Of a stretch of DNA of 64,000 bases, positions 30,784 through 41,889 are shown in pieces. The translations under genes and the position numbers were made by a program. The notes beneath the pieces are model-generated. The model was given only the letters and a program-made list of their open reading frames with translations, was not told where the DNA came from and searched no databases. Within the stretch, counting starts at the first letter, position 1, and each line of letters starts with the position of its first letter. Location: positions 227,100,934 through 227,164,933 of the forward strand of contig JALIGW010000001.1 of the NCBI GenBank assembly GCA_023053685.1. Reading direction: 5' to 3'. Origin of the DNA: Diadophis punctatus similis. Taxonomy: Eukaryota; Chordata; Lepidosauria; Squamata; Dipsadidae.

Positions 30784-32950
30784 CATTTACCGTGTAAAAT
30801 CACAGCTACATTGATACAATATAGGGTTAACTTACAGAAGATAAAAATAAGGGCATGTTTTAGCAAAAACATATTTAAAAAGAACAAGCTATTATTTCCT
30901 TAAACTACAGAGAACAGAAGTTAAAATGTGTAAATAGAAAAGTAACATGAGCCTATGTTAGGGAGAAAAACCTTGATAAAGTCAATTTCCCAGTTAAATA
31001 TTTGCTGCTTCATTCAGCTGTAAATATAATCTCAAATTTCATATATTTTTGAAAGATAAGATTCATGATTTGGGTAATCTTATGTATTTTCTGCATTTAA
31101 TTGCCAAATTTTGATAGCCAAAATGTGGCATGCCTATTTTTTAAATTTATCACCCCACCCCTTCAGTTTTTGGAAGTTAAAATATTGTTGATAAGTGTGT
31201 GTTTATAATACAGGCAAATGTATTTAACTCTAGGCACTCCCATTTTTCTCACTAACATGCTTTTACAATACCCACATGTGCTTCTCCCCACCCCACCCCA
31301 ATGTCTTTTGTGCACATGTTTTATGCAGGTGAAAGACTTAGGTTTTTGGGACTGCAATCCTATAGGTACAATTCAACTGATTTACCTTTGCAGAAATATA
31401 GCAGAGATTCCCAAACATGGATGATTGTTGTGTAACAATGCAATTTGTTTACAAAAGTTATCATTGTGTTTTTAAAAATATCCAGCTCCAGTATTTTCAT
31501 GAACTAACAGATTGAAAAATACGGTTGAGGGGGTGGGGTGTTGCAGATTGCCAGGTATGCAACAAGATGACCAGAGGTAGGAGGGCAGATTGCTTGAAAA
31601 GTAGAGAGGGAAGGAACCTGATGTTGTATCCTTTTATGCCGGGGGAAAAGGGGTGGACAGATTTAATGGATATTCTCATGGAAAAGCATTGGGCCTTCCA
31701 AAACAAAATGCTGAAGTTTGGTTATCCTAGGTGTAAAGAATGGTAGTATAAAACATTTATAGCATAACATAATAGCCTATTAGAACTATTTTTTCTCCTA
31801 AGGAATAGGCACCATGACCCTCCAAGTGCTACACTGTAAAATCAGCTATACTAGTTAATGAGAAATAGAATTCAGTAGTGGCTTTAACTGCTTCACCCTT
31901 AGTACCATTTTTTTTAAATTGCAGTATTAAAAAATAACCAAAGTTCTTCAGTTACATGGGCACAGCAGTGGCAGAAATAAATGAACTAACAGCATTCCAA
32001 TATCTCAAGACAGAATTTCCCTGCCTGTTGACTTGTAATAGCATAGAGACTTTTGAGGCTGTTAAAGTCTATGCTAAATTACTATGCCTTAATTGAGCAT
32101 TTAAAAAATACTGTGGTTTTAAAATAAACAAGGGGAAGATCCAAACCCTACTTTAGTTTTGAACCGAGCTTGTTTTTTCATGTTAGCATCTGCCGAAATG
32201 TAGAGTTGATAAACCAGGAATGAGCAATAGTGGAGACACCAATAATTAAAGCTCTGAGAAAAGATGTGTACTGAAAAATCCCTTTTGAGGTTGTATTATG
32301 GCAGATAATTAATTATGCATAGTTAACAGGAGACTGTTTAACAGCCACATGTTGGACTTGATCTGGTTTATTAATTAGATTTCAATGCCTTTTATTCAGG
32401 AACATTCCTTTTTTTCATGTAAACAGATGCTTAAAGTTTGTTAGCCATTACAAGCAGCGATGGAACCCAAGCCAAGAGTAGAATTTGTGAAGTGGCGGCC
32501 TTTCTGCTTTGGCCAAATTCTCTGGATATCTCATAACCCATGAAAAAGATGGGCTATTTTAACAAAGGGGAACAGCGAAGGAAGAAATCCTTCTGTTTTG
32601 TAGTTACTCCCTTAGGACATTCCTGGGCATAGACCTTTGGATAGAAGTACAGTTATATATTTCCGTTAAAATTCACCTTGCCCTGCTAAGGTACTAAAAC
32701 AAATTAGAATCGCAGTCAGTTAATTGTTTTTGAATTATATGGGTGGAAATCAATGAATCAAGCTCCTATCTGCCATTATGGGAACTTAGTTCTCGGAACA
32801 GTGAAAAAAATCCCAAGAGATAAGCTTTTTGAATAAGCTGTCTGTAGACCTTATGCTGTGGTGCCATTTTCAATGTTTCATCTTGATATCACCATTTTAA
32901 TAAACGCAGAGGCCACTCCCAATATCTGGTCAACATCTACAATGAGCCAT
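30784..32950. other. Intergenic DNA, no gene recognised
   Basis: AT-rich DNA between the Tc1 cluster and the CR1 tails. No domain, exon or clear repeat was seen. Confidence 0.5.
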
Positions 32951-32959
32951 TCTGCTCAA

Positions 32960-33415
32960 GGAGAGACTGGACTGCCACCTGTCTCAAATGGTGTAGGAAC
33001 TCCTGCTTGAGCAGGGGGTTGGACTAGATGACCTACAAGGTCCCTTCCAACTCTAATAATAAATCTAAAATCTAAATAGCAGTGTTCCAATACTTGAGGG
33101 GATGCCACAGAGAGGAGGGGGGTCAGGCTGTTCTCTATGTCACCAGAAAGTCAAACAAGGAATACTGGATGGAAGCTGACCAAGGAGAGATTCAACCTGG
33201 AAGCGAGGAGAAACTTTCTGACGGTGAAAGCGATCAACCAGTGGAACAGCTTGCCAGCGGAGGTTGTGAGAGCCCCAATACTTGCGACCTTCAAGGGGAG
33301 ACTGGACTGCCATCTGTCTCAAATGATGTAGGAACTCCTGCTTGAGCAGGGGGTTGGACTAGATGACCTACAAGGTCCTTTCCCAACTCTAATAATAAAT
33401 CTAAAAATCTATTAA
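32960..33415 (+). mobile_element. Two CR1 LINE 3' tails in tandem
   Basis: The first is a ~110-bp tail (32960-33072) with GCAGGGGGTTGGACTAGATG and an AATAATAAATCTAAA end. The second (33078-33415) is a longer copy starting GCAGTGTTCCAATACTTGAG and ending with the same tail. Both are 5'-truncated and on the + strand. The 87-codon frame inside (33082-33345) is CR1 sequence, not a gene. Confidence 0.88.
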
Positions 33416-33765
33416 GGCAGCCCGGATCCAGGGTGTTGAGAAAGACTGATCAAATAGTAAATTCATCCAGAAATGAAACAGGTATTTAAGTAATTAAAAG
33501 AAATGAACCATTTTTTTACTTTTTAAGACATATGTTCCAGTGGAAAAAAATGTGTGGACAACGAAACTGTTTCTTGGGGTTTAAATATTGATAGCTATTT
33601 TCATCCTGAGATATAGTACAGGGAGTTTGAATAAAAGGAACATAAACCCCAAAAGGTACAGTAGACACACCAACACTTTTGAGAACAAAATCGCTTTTAA
33701 TGACATTTAAGGCTAGGTTTGGGTTCTCTTTAATACTCCCAACAGTTTTTAAAAAATCATGCTTG

Positions 33766-35550
33766 TTATCTAATTGTTAGGCTGGTTTTCTTTAATTCAG
33801 CCAGTGATGAGGGATCTGGTTGTGGTATCTTACCAGAAGAGCTTTGAATTACAGCAAGTACAGTCACAGACATACAGAGGAACTGCTCCCTGACAGCAGG
33901 ATTCGGAGCTGTGCATGCAATTACGTAGGCACAGCGGCTACAAGGGAGAGTGGAGAATGGAGCAGGAACACGGAAACAGGCTCCCATGTCTCCAAAGACC
34001 AGCTCCACCTCCAAGTAGAACACAAATTTTGCAATAAGCACACCAGGGAAGACAGCCTTGACACAGGCAACAAGCATAAAAATCTTGGGGAGGCTGGTGG
34101 GGCGGGGTGGGGGGAGAGAGAGACCATGCCAACAACAAACAGCAAAGCCTACATACAAGTCAACCTTTCTTGCCCACTGGATAATTCTTCCCAATCAGCC
34201 TGTAAGACACAAAGGTTGTGGAAAATAAAATACAAAAAGCTTCCCGTGTCTCCTAAAGATATACGGAGGGACTGTTTCCCTTTGATGCAGCAGGGAATGA
34301 GCAAAGGTTTGGCTCACTGAATTCAGAGTTGGAAAATCCAAGATCCTCCAGTCTCGATCAACTGGACTGCCACCTGTCTCAAATGGTGTAGGAACTCCTG
34401 CTTGAGCAGGGGGTTGGACTAGATGACCTACAAGGTCCCTTCCAACTCTAATAATAAATCTAAACAGGTTCAGGTAGAATCAATTTATACATTTACAGGT
34501 TCTCCCAACACCATAAAAAGGAAGAAGAAAAAGGCAAACATCTAAAAACTGGCACCCCTCTTTCCCTCCACCCCTTCTCAAGTACTCTTGAGGATACTGT
34601 CCAGGCCTGAAGAGAATGTCCACCAGACTGACCATTTACTCTCTGCAAGAACGACTCGGTTGTTCTAGCACAGGGGAGACAATATTAGCCAAAAGTTAAG
34701 AGAGGCATAATTACCTTCCCTGTTTTCACAGAGATAAATCAATGGGCGGAGACATGTGGAACTAGTTACAGGTATAATTATTTTTATGCCTTTCCTACCC
34801 ACTTCTTGAAAATGAGAGCATATTTCCTCCCCCCAACCCCCCCCCCCCAGTGGAATGATGGGCAAGTGAATCTTCTTGGCAGTACCTTCCAAAGAGCCTT
34901 GATCTTCTGCTGACAACAGCTAGCCTTCTTTCAGATGCAGCCCTTTCAAGCTGTGATTTAGAGTTTGCTCCCTGCCTTACATGCCTTGCAGCACCAAAGT
35001 GGGAAGAAACCAGTCCACCTGGCAGATGCCTCCATCTTTGCCCTTGGTGAGCTGAGCTCAAGCTGATTGAAGAAACGAGATGGGTCTTTCTCTGCATGAG
35101 CCTCCTTTCAGACACTGTCAATCAATCCCTTGGAACAATGACGGAGATGGCAAAACCAGTGTCAAGACCACCAAATAATAACTTACTGCAATTCCTTATG
35201 TGGCTTTGTACACACTGCCAGGAAGGGGGAGGGGAAGGCAAAAAAAGGGGGGGATTTAAACAACAAAACAGTTCCTTGCAGGCCTTGGTGAATTTTTAAA
35301 ACTGTCCATGTGGAGCCCTTGGGGGGAGGGCCTGCAGACACCACCCCATCTCTCCTTTCCCCGAATCCATTTGATTCTATTTTCACATCGCCTCCATCTC
35401 CGTGCTACACACAGTAGAAAGCCTTCCAAGTCACAGTCTGGTCCGCTGCAAATAGAAAAAAGCAATGAGAAGAATAAGCTGAAAAGCCTTTACAAAAAGT
35501 TACTTATTTATACAATTCAACAACATCAGAGTACAAAAATTAAAACATCA
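33766..35550. other. Intergenic DNA with overlapping open frames, no gene supported
   Basis: Frames of 166 codons (+, 33820-34320) and 142 codons (-, 33766-34194) overlap each other. Neither has a recognisable domain or clear splice context. The GC content is a little above the surroundings. A CR1 tail interrupts the stretch at 34358-34465. Confidence 0.4.
34358..34465 (+). mobile_element. CR1 LINE 3' tail, short copy
   Basis: About 107 bp, almost the same as 32960-33068, with the GGTTGGACTAGATGACCTAC block and an AATAATAAATCTAAA end. It is strongly 5'-truncated. Confidence 0.88.
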
Positions 35551-35653
35551 ATATAGTATATGAAATAATAAAACTATTAATACAGGGAAAAAAAGTAATC
35601 AGAGGGATCAATTTAAAATGCCAAGGGTGGTGTGTGTATGTGTGTGTATATAT

Positions 35654-35828
35654 TTATTCAATATGGTCCTGAAATTATTTCAAGGTTAACGCCAGTCACA
35701 GATTCCTGAAAGGGGAAATCATGCTGTATACACATACACACATACATACATACATACATACATACATACATACATACATACATACATACATACATACACA
35801 CATATAATTTCAGCACCATATTGAATAA
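35654..35828. repeat. Foldback: 25-nt arms around a (CATA)n spacer
   Basis: Arms 35654-35678 and 35804-35828 are reverse complements with one mismatch. A GT/TATA-rich tract lies outside the left arm and (AC)n (35831-35875) outside the right arm, so complementarity extends into the microsatellites. The spacer holds an (ATAC)n tract (35735-35803). Confidence 0.85.
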
Positions 35829-35879
<51 letters not shown>

Positions 35880-36352
35880 CTTGGTTAAATGGACTTCAGA
35901 ATTTTGTTAACCGGGAGTGGGGGGTAAATCTATACACCAGTGCGTGTTTGCTTCATAGGATGGCAGTTCTGAATCCAATTTGTTTGCTGCTCTTGTTCAA
36001 GAACTGACCTCAATAGTTTGATTGTGGATAACAGACCCCCAGGCAGTGTTGCACTTAACATGGTATGCAGAAGCAGTAGCTCAGCGGCAAGTGGTAAATG
36101 CTTAGAATAGAAGCATTATGCTCTCCTACAGTAGCATTTCACAGAGCAGTACATTTATGGAGTTGCAAAACGAGAGCTAGTGGCAACTTACAGTGCCAAG
36201 TATATTTTGCATCCGCTGAACTTATCTAGTAACTATGAAAGTCCTACATTTGGTTTTCTACATAAACCAAATTTAGATTTCACTGAAGCCTTCTTCAGGC
36301 TGTCAAGTCCACCTTTCCACTCACCTACTGGTGAATGGTTAAACAGTCTCCA

Positions 36353-36411
<59 letters not shown>
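36353..36411. repeat. (TG)n microsatellite
   Basis: A pure dinucleotide run of about 59 bp. The Val/Cys-rich frame across it is an artefact. Confidence 0.95.
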
Positions 36412-36412
<1 letters not shown>

Positions 36413-37035
36413 AGAGGACTACAGTTGCCTCAGGGTTCCAAACTTACACCAATTTACAGTCATTAATTATGATAGCTTAACCATATGCAAACAATGGATC
36501 TCATTAAGATACCACTTCCTTGATCACTGCTGAGCCGCAAAAAAAAGCAAACTGTCCTTTGCTGAACACTGTGGAAATTTACTTACCAATGTAGTTCATT
36601 GTTTAAGTAAAAAGTGACTGTAGTACTATTTACTAACCTCAAGATGATGCTGTGATTACATCAATGTTTTGATTTACAAAACATGGTGATTACAGAGAGA
36701 GTAGGAATTATAAGCCTTCACATTCTTGAGTTCCCCAGGTTAGGGAAATGAATTCATTGGATTTGTAGCATATGCTCATTTGCTTAGAGTACAATATTGT
36801 AGATGCAACCCAATCTATATTATCTTCTTCTGTTTTAGATATAAGAACATTTTCAGAAGGGCAAACCTGCTGGTGTCACTGTTTATTTATTACGCAGAGC
36901 ACAAAGGCTCTCAAACTTCTATTTACATGCCAGCCCAGCCCTGCTATGTGAAATGTCATAGGTACACACTTACTTTCGTCCACCATAAATTCGAAAGTAA
37001 GAATAGCCGTTTCTCTCCCAGCCATTGGTGATTTG

Positions 37036-37367
37036 CAGGGGTGAAATCCTCCCGGTTCGCCTGGGCCAGTCCTTCGGCGTATAGCCGATGGAACTGGCGG
37101 CGGTCGCAGCGCGGAGCTTCTCCCGCCCGCTTTCCCGGCCCGGCTGAACGCCGCCATTCGGGTTATTTTTCCCTCTGTGCATGCGTGCGCATGCACAGAG
37201 GGAAAAATAACCCGAATGGCGGCGTTCAGCCGGGCCGGGAAAGCGGTGATTGTGTTCAGCCGGGCCGGGAAAGCGGGCGGGAGAAGCTCCGCGCCGCGAC
37301 CGCCGCCAGTTCCATCGGCTATACGCCGAAGGACTGGCCCGGGCGAACTGGGAGGATTTCACCCCTG
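37036..37367. mobile_element. Palindromic hAT MITE, copy 3, with an internal duplication
   Basis: Exact 8-bp target duplication GTGATTTG (37028-37035 and 37368-37375). The ends are CAGGGGTGAAATCCTCCC and GGGAGGATTTCACCCCTG. The core CCCTCTGTGCATGCGTGC lies near 37185. The right arm carries a 30-bp period duplication (23-bp unit at 37224-37246 and 37254-37276) that has no partner in the left arm. Confidence 0.93.
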
Positions 37368-37404
37368 GTGATTTGATACATTAAGAGAGAACAGGATCAT
37401 CAAC

Positions 37405-37630
37405 CAAATTGGTACAGTGGTTAAGGCACCAGGCTAGAAACCAGGAGACCATGAGTTCTAGTCCTGCCTTAGGTAGGCATGAAAGCTGGCTGGGTGTCTT
37501 TGGGTCACTCACCCCAATCTACCTAACAGGGTTGTTGTTGTGGGGAAAATAGGAGGAAGGAACATTACATATGCCACCTTGAGATGTTTTATAAAAATAA
37601 TAAAGGCAGGATATAAATAAAATAAATGTA
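37405..37630 (+). repeat. tRNA-derived SINE (second type), copy
   Basis: The tRNA-like head has TGGTACAGTGGTTAAGGC (A-box-like) and GAGTTCTAGTCCTG (B-box-like). It is followed by GGGTTGTTGTTGTGG and an ATAAATAAAATAAAT tail. It matches 39965-40200. Confidence 0.82.
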
Positions 37631-37685
37631 TTTGATTTGGGTTCAGTAGTACAGAGACTAGTATGTACATGCCTAGTTTACATTT

Positions 37686-37974
<289 letters not shown>

Positions 37975-38126
37975 CTTTTATTCATTAAACATAAAACTCA
38001 GTCAACTGAACATTTAAAAATGTGTCACAAATATCACTGACTGGTGCTGATGGTTGATACGAGTTGCTGCCAGCGTCCTAGGTATCAACCAAGTATCTTC
38101 TTAAGATATATGATGTTCCGAGTAGC

Positions 38127-38301
38127 GCAGTTTTTTGCAGTTCCGCTGGTGCCATTGCAGGAAGCCGCAACATCCCGATGCGCCCCGCAAAATTCTTGGA
38201 CATGGCACCAAGTGCCCCGATACCATGTCCAAGAATTTCACAAAACACATCAAGAAATTGCAGCTTCCTGCAACAACACCAGCGAAACTGCAAAAAACTG
38301 C
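38127..38301. repeat. Diverged 79-nt inverted repeat with one-sided C/T differences
   Basis: Arms 38127-38205 and 38223-38301, loop of 17 nt. The left arm compared with the reverse complement of the right arm differs at about 17 positions, nearly all left C versus right T. Both arms encode similar peptides on opposite strands (MSKNFAGRIG and MSKNFTKHIK). This suggests an inverted duplication of a LINE-like piece, but I cannot name the family. Confidence 0.75.
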
Positions 38302-38431
38302 AGGGGTGGGGGGAAGCAGCCTAACATAATAAGGCACTCCTCTTAGGCCTGAGCCACCTGTGCTACTGCTAAGCTCAAAGCATACTCTTCTCACAGCACA
38401 TGTGGGTATCGGGCACTTGAATGTGCCCTGT

Positions 38432-39687
38432 GCCCAACTCTTTATTTATTTAGTGTTCTTATATGCCGCCCTACTCCCTGGGGACTCAGGGCGGCGTACA
38501 ACATGAAAAGAACAACTAAAAAACAATATTAATCAATTAATAACAATTTTAAAAGATTTAAAAACATACAAATCATACATACATGGGGGAGACCTAAGGT
38601 ATTCAATGGTCTCTGTATCACCCTGCCTGCAGGAAGAGCCATGACTTAATAGCTTTTCGGAAGGCCAGCAAGGTGGGGATAATTCGGGTTTCTGGGGGGT
38701 AATTGGTTCCAGAGAATAGGAGCCCCCACAGAGAAGGCTCTCCCCCTAGGCCCCGCCAACCGACATTGTTTGGTTGAAGGGACCTGGAGGAGACCAACTC
38801 TGTGGGACCTAACTGGTCGCAGGGAAGTGTGAGGTAGGATGCGGTCCCGGAGGTAACTTGGTCCTAAGCCATGTAGGGCTTTAAAGATGATAATCAACAC
38901 CTTGAATTGCGTCCAGAGACTAATGGGCAACCAGTGCAGCTGGCAGAGTATGGGTGTTACGTAGGTGTATCGTGAGACTCCCACCACAGCTCGCGCAGCC
39001 GCATTTTGCACCAGTTGGAGTCTCCGGATACTCTTCAAGGGTAGCCCCATGTAGAGCGCATTACAGTAATCCAGTCGAGAGGTGACAAGGGCATGAGTGA
39101 CCGTGAGTAGTGCCTCCTTCTCCAAGTATGGTCGCAATTGGTGCACCAGGCGAACCTGTGCAAAAGCTCCCCTAGCCACAGCCGTAAGATGTTGGTCTAA
39201 TTTTAGCTGTGGGTCTAGGAGAACTCTCAAATTGCGAACCCGTTCCGAGGGAGTTAATTTCTCTCCCCCAAGAACCAAGGAAGGACAGTCAACATAGTCC
39301 TTAGGGGGCAATATCCATAGCCATTCAGTCTTGTCAGGGTTGAGCTTGAGCCTGTTCCTACCCATCCAGATCCTGACATCGTCCAGGCATCGGCACATTA
39401 CGTCCACTGCCTCCCTGAATTGAAACGGGGTGGAGATGTACAGCTGGGTGTCATCAGCGTACTGTTGGAAACTCACCCCGTGTCAACGGATTATCTCCCC
39501 CAGCGGTTTCATGTAAATGTTAAACAGGATGGGCGAGAGGACCGACCCCTGAGGAACCCCATAAGTCAGGGGCCTAGGAGACGACCTCTGTCCTCCTGTC
39601 AACACCGACTGCGTCCTATCGGCGAGGTAAGAGGAGAACCACCGTAAAACGGTGCCTCCCACTCCCAGCTCGCCGAGTCGGTGCACT
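38432..39687 (-). mobile_element. L2/CR1-like LINE, 3' half with RT
   Basis: - strand element. It contains RT palm and thumb coding sequence, then a 3' end near 38440 with GCCGCCCTACTCCC and (TTTA)n. It is 5' truncated at 39687. It shares 3' sequence with 13985-14452 and RT text with 56290-57000. Confidence 0.9.
38646..39686 (-). pseudogene. L2-like reverse transcriptase fragment with one stop
   Basis: LINE reverse transcriptase that would copy element RNA into DNA at the target site. The frame opens at 39686 with LGELGVGGTVLRWFSSYL and the GVPQGSVLSPILFNIYM block. It meets one TGA (39483-39485), then continues in the same frame with the catalytic YADD motif (QQYADDTQLYI). [14 protein letters not shown] and the thumb-like [12 protein letters not shown] follow. 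The frame ends at 38646. The TGA sits where family members usually have Arg, consistent with CGA to TGA decay. The endonuclease and the first RT blocks are absent. Confidence 0.88.
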
Positions 39688-39734
39688 ATTTAAAATAGAT
39701 AAAACCACTATTTAAATACAAACGTTTGTTAACT

Positions 39735-39890
39735 ATATTTGCTCCTGGGTTGTCTCACATACACTGTGCTCTGACAGGATGGAGGGATGAGCCAATCTTG
39801 AGCCTGTCAGGATCGAACTCCTGGCAGTGGGCAGAGTTAGCCAGCAATACTGCATTCTTCACAAGCTCATGTGACCAGAAATGGCTCAAA
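39735..39890 (-). repeat. Decayed tRNA-derived SINE, - strand
   Basis: On the - strand the B-box-like AGTTCGATCCTGACAGG and a GGCTCAAGATTGGCTCATCC block resemble the Sauria-type SINEs at 44861 and 46638. The ends are unclear. Confidence 0.55.
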
Positions 39891-39964
39891 CATTAAGGCA
39901 AAGACCGTTACAAGGATAATGTCTCCTTCAAGTGGTTTCACCCTAAAGAACACGAGACCCAGTT

Positions 39965-40200
39965 TGGCATAAAGGTTCAGGCACCAGGCTAGAAACCAGG
40001 AGACTGTGAACTCTAGTCCTGCCGCCTTAAGCATAAAAGCCAGCTGGGTGACTTTGGGCCAGACACTCTCTCGCAGCCCAACTCACCTCACAGGGATGTT
40101 GTTGTGGTAAAAAAACAGGAGGAGAAAGGAGCATTAGGTATATTTGCCTCCTTGAGTTATTTATAAAAATAATGTAGGCACATTTCTTAATGTGTTATAT
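39965..40200 (+). repeat. tRNA-derived SINE (second type), copy
   Basis: Same organisation as 37405-37630: GGCACCAGGCTAGAAACCAG head, GTGACTTTGGGCCAG, GGGATGTTGTTGTGG, and the CTCCTTGAGTTATTTAT end. Confidence 0.8.
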
Positions 40201-40349
40201 AAATAAAATACATATACACGTATAAAACAATGAGAAAGTAAGAGAAGATACAAAGGCAGTGTAAACAGAGAGGAAACCTCCTTTGTGTTTACTATGTGCC
40301 ATGCTTTTTGCCTTATCTCCACCTTGGCATAATTCTCCAAGCCTTAGAG

Positions 40350-40484
40350 CAGTGTTTCTCAACCTTGGCAGTTTGAAGATGTGTGGACTTCAACTCCCAG
40401 AATTCCCCAGCCAGCGTTGCTGGCTGGGGAATTCTGGAAGTTGAAGTCCACACATCTTCAAACTGCCAAGGTTGAGAAACACTG
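40350..40484. mobile_element. Short hairpin hAT MITE with intact target duplication
   Basis: A near-perfect 135-bp hairpin, CAGTGTTTCTCAACCTTGGC to GCCAAGGTTGAGAAACACTG. It is flanked by the exact 8-bp duplication CCTTAGAG (40342-40349 and 40485-40492). This assigns the family to hAT. Confidence 0.93.
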
Positions 40485-40492
40485 CCTTAGAG

Positions 40493-41310
40493 AGAGTGTG
40501 GGTCTTCTTGGAAAGATCCTGTTTGACATAAAATCAGATCCCACTGTATATTATAACTAGTTAAGGGAAAACCAACTCCCATCCCCTCCTTAAGGGAGCA
40601 CAAACCACACCTAGATAAATATTGCCAAGTTATGTTCTCCTCAGCGAAAAGAAAGATTTCAGGCAGGCCAGGGCTCTGTGTTTACTCTACAGTGTGAGTA
40701 TTTGCAAAGGATGTAGGAATGAAGACACACTTGGCCGACACTGGCTTTTCTCCTCCCCTCAGCCTTTGGCAGTAGCCTCTCTCTTAGGCCAAGCATTTTA
40801 AACAGCATTTGGGATTAATCTGCAGTTTCAGCAGTGAGAGCACAGGAAGTTACCCCCCACCCACCCCATCTCACATCACAGGCTACAGGAAATACACTGA
40901 GACATCTGGATTATTTGCACATCTGGACACATACAAACACAAATACACACACACTTTAACAATAGCAGCTGCGCTAGGTACAGTTAAAAAACTAGGCCTT
41001 CTGGGAGATCTCAACTGATGAAACTTTACATCCATTCACTTCTCAATTGTAATAATTTTTTTTTGACGGAAGTGTTCTTTTTATAAAGGAATACATAAAA
41101 TAGTATAACCATAGGAGGAAGAAATTGCTCTGATTCCTGTTCATCTGCTATCCTCTCTCCATTGAGATTCAAGGCTACACAGAATAGTCTTAATAGTCAT
41201 GTTCAGAAATTTAGGAGGATGTTTCTATGGCTCTATATATGCCAGTGTTATCCAAAGACATTTCTGTGGTCATGTGGCCAGCATGGCTATACGCCAAATC
41301 ATATGAAATG
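40493..41310. other. Intergenic DNA, nothing recognised
   Basis: No exon, domain or repeat could be named in this interval. Confidence 0.45.
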
Positions 41311-41495
41311 CTGTTACCTTCTCACCGAAATAGCATCTATTCATCTACATAAATAGATTTTGCATATTTTTGAACTGCTAGGTGGGCGGGAGCTGGGGCA
41401 AGTAACAGGAGCCCAGCCCGTCACGTGGCGCTTGAGTCTTGAACCTGGACTGCCAGATGACAAGCTGGGCGCCTTTAACCACTGAGCCATCATTA
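41310..41495 (-). repeat. tRNA-derived SINE (third type), - strand
   Basis: On the - strand it starts GATGGCTCAGTGGTTAAAGG (A-box-like) and has CCAGGTTCAAGACTC (B-box-like). Next comes a GC-rich body and an AT-rich tail near 41310-41370. The ends are approximate. Confidence 0.65.
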
Positions 41496-41516
41496 ATAAA
41501 TTATTAAATTATCAAA

Positions 41517-41547
<31 letters not shown>

Positions 41548-41572
41548 ACAAATTTATTGTTATTTTTTATTT

Positions 41573-41800
41573 TGTGAGATTTATGTACCGCCTCACAGTG
41601 CAAGCACTCTCTAAGCGATTTACACCAGTAAGCAATGTATATTTATATTGCCCCCAACAATCTGGGTCCTCATTTTACCTACCTCGGAAGGATGGAAGGC
41701 TGAGTCAACCTTGAGCCGGTGAGATCTGAACCGCTGACCTGAGGATTACAGTCAGCTAAAGTGGCCTGCAGTACTGCCTCTAACCGCTGCGCCACCAAAT
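41573..41800 (-). repeat. Sauria-type SINE, - strand
   Basis: The reverse complement of the 44861/46638 SINE body: the GCCTTCCATCCTTCCGAGGT and AATGAGGACCCAGATTGTTG blocks, with the tRNA-like head GGTGGCGCAGCGGTTAGAGG at the right end. It is followed by a (TG)n tract. Confidence 0.85.
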
Positions 41801-41814
41801 AAATAATTAAAATA

Positions 41815-41824
41815 AGTGTGTGTG

Positions 41825-41884
<60 letters not shown>
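41815..41884. repeat. (TG)n microsatellite
   Basis: A dinucleotide run of about 70 bp with one interruption. An (AAAT)n tract also lies nearby at 41518-41549. Confidence 0.93.
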
Positions 41885-41885
<1 letters not shown>

Positions 41886-41889
41886 GACA

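Noticed and set aside
30784..32950. A CRISPR-like or other ordered repeat array
   Set aside because: No regularly spaced direct repeats were found here or elsewhere. Repeats in the window are transposons and microsatellites.
33766..34320. Possible gene from 166- and 142-codon overlapping frames
   Set aside because: Opposite-strand frames over the same bases, no recognised domain, and no good splice sites tied to either neighbour gene.
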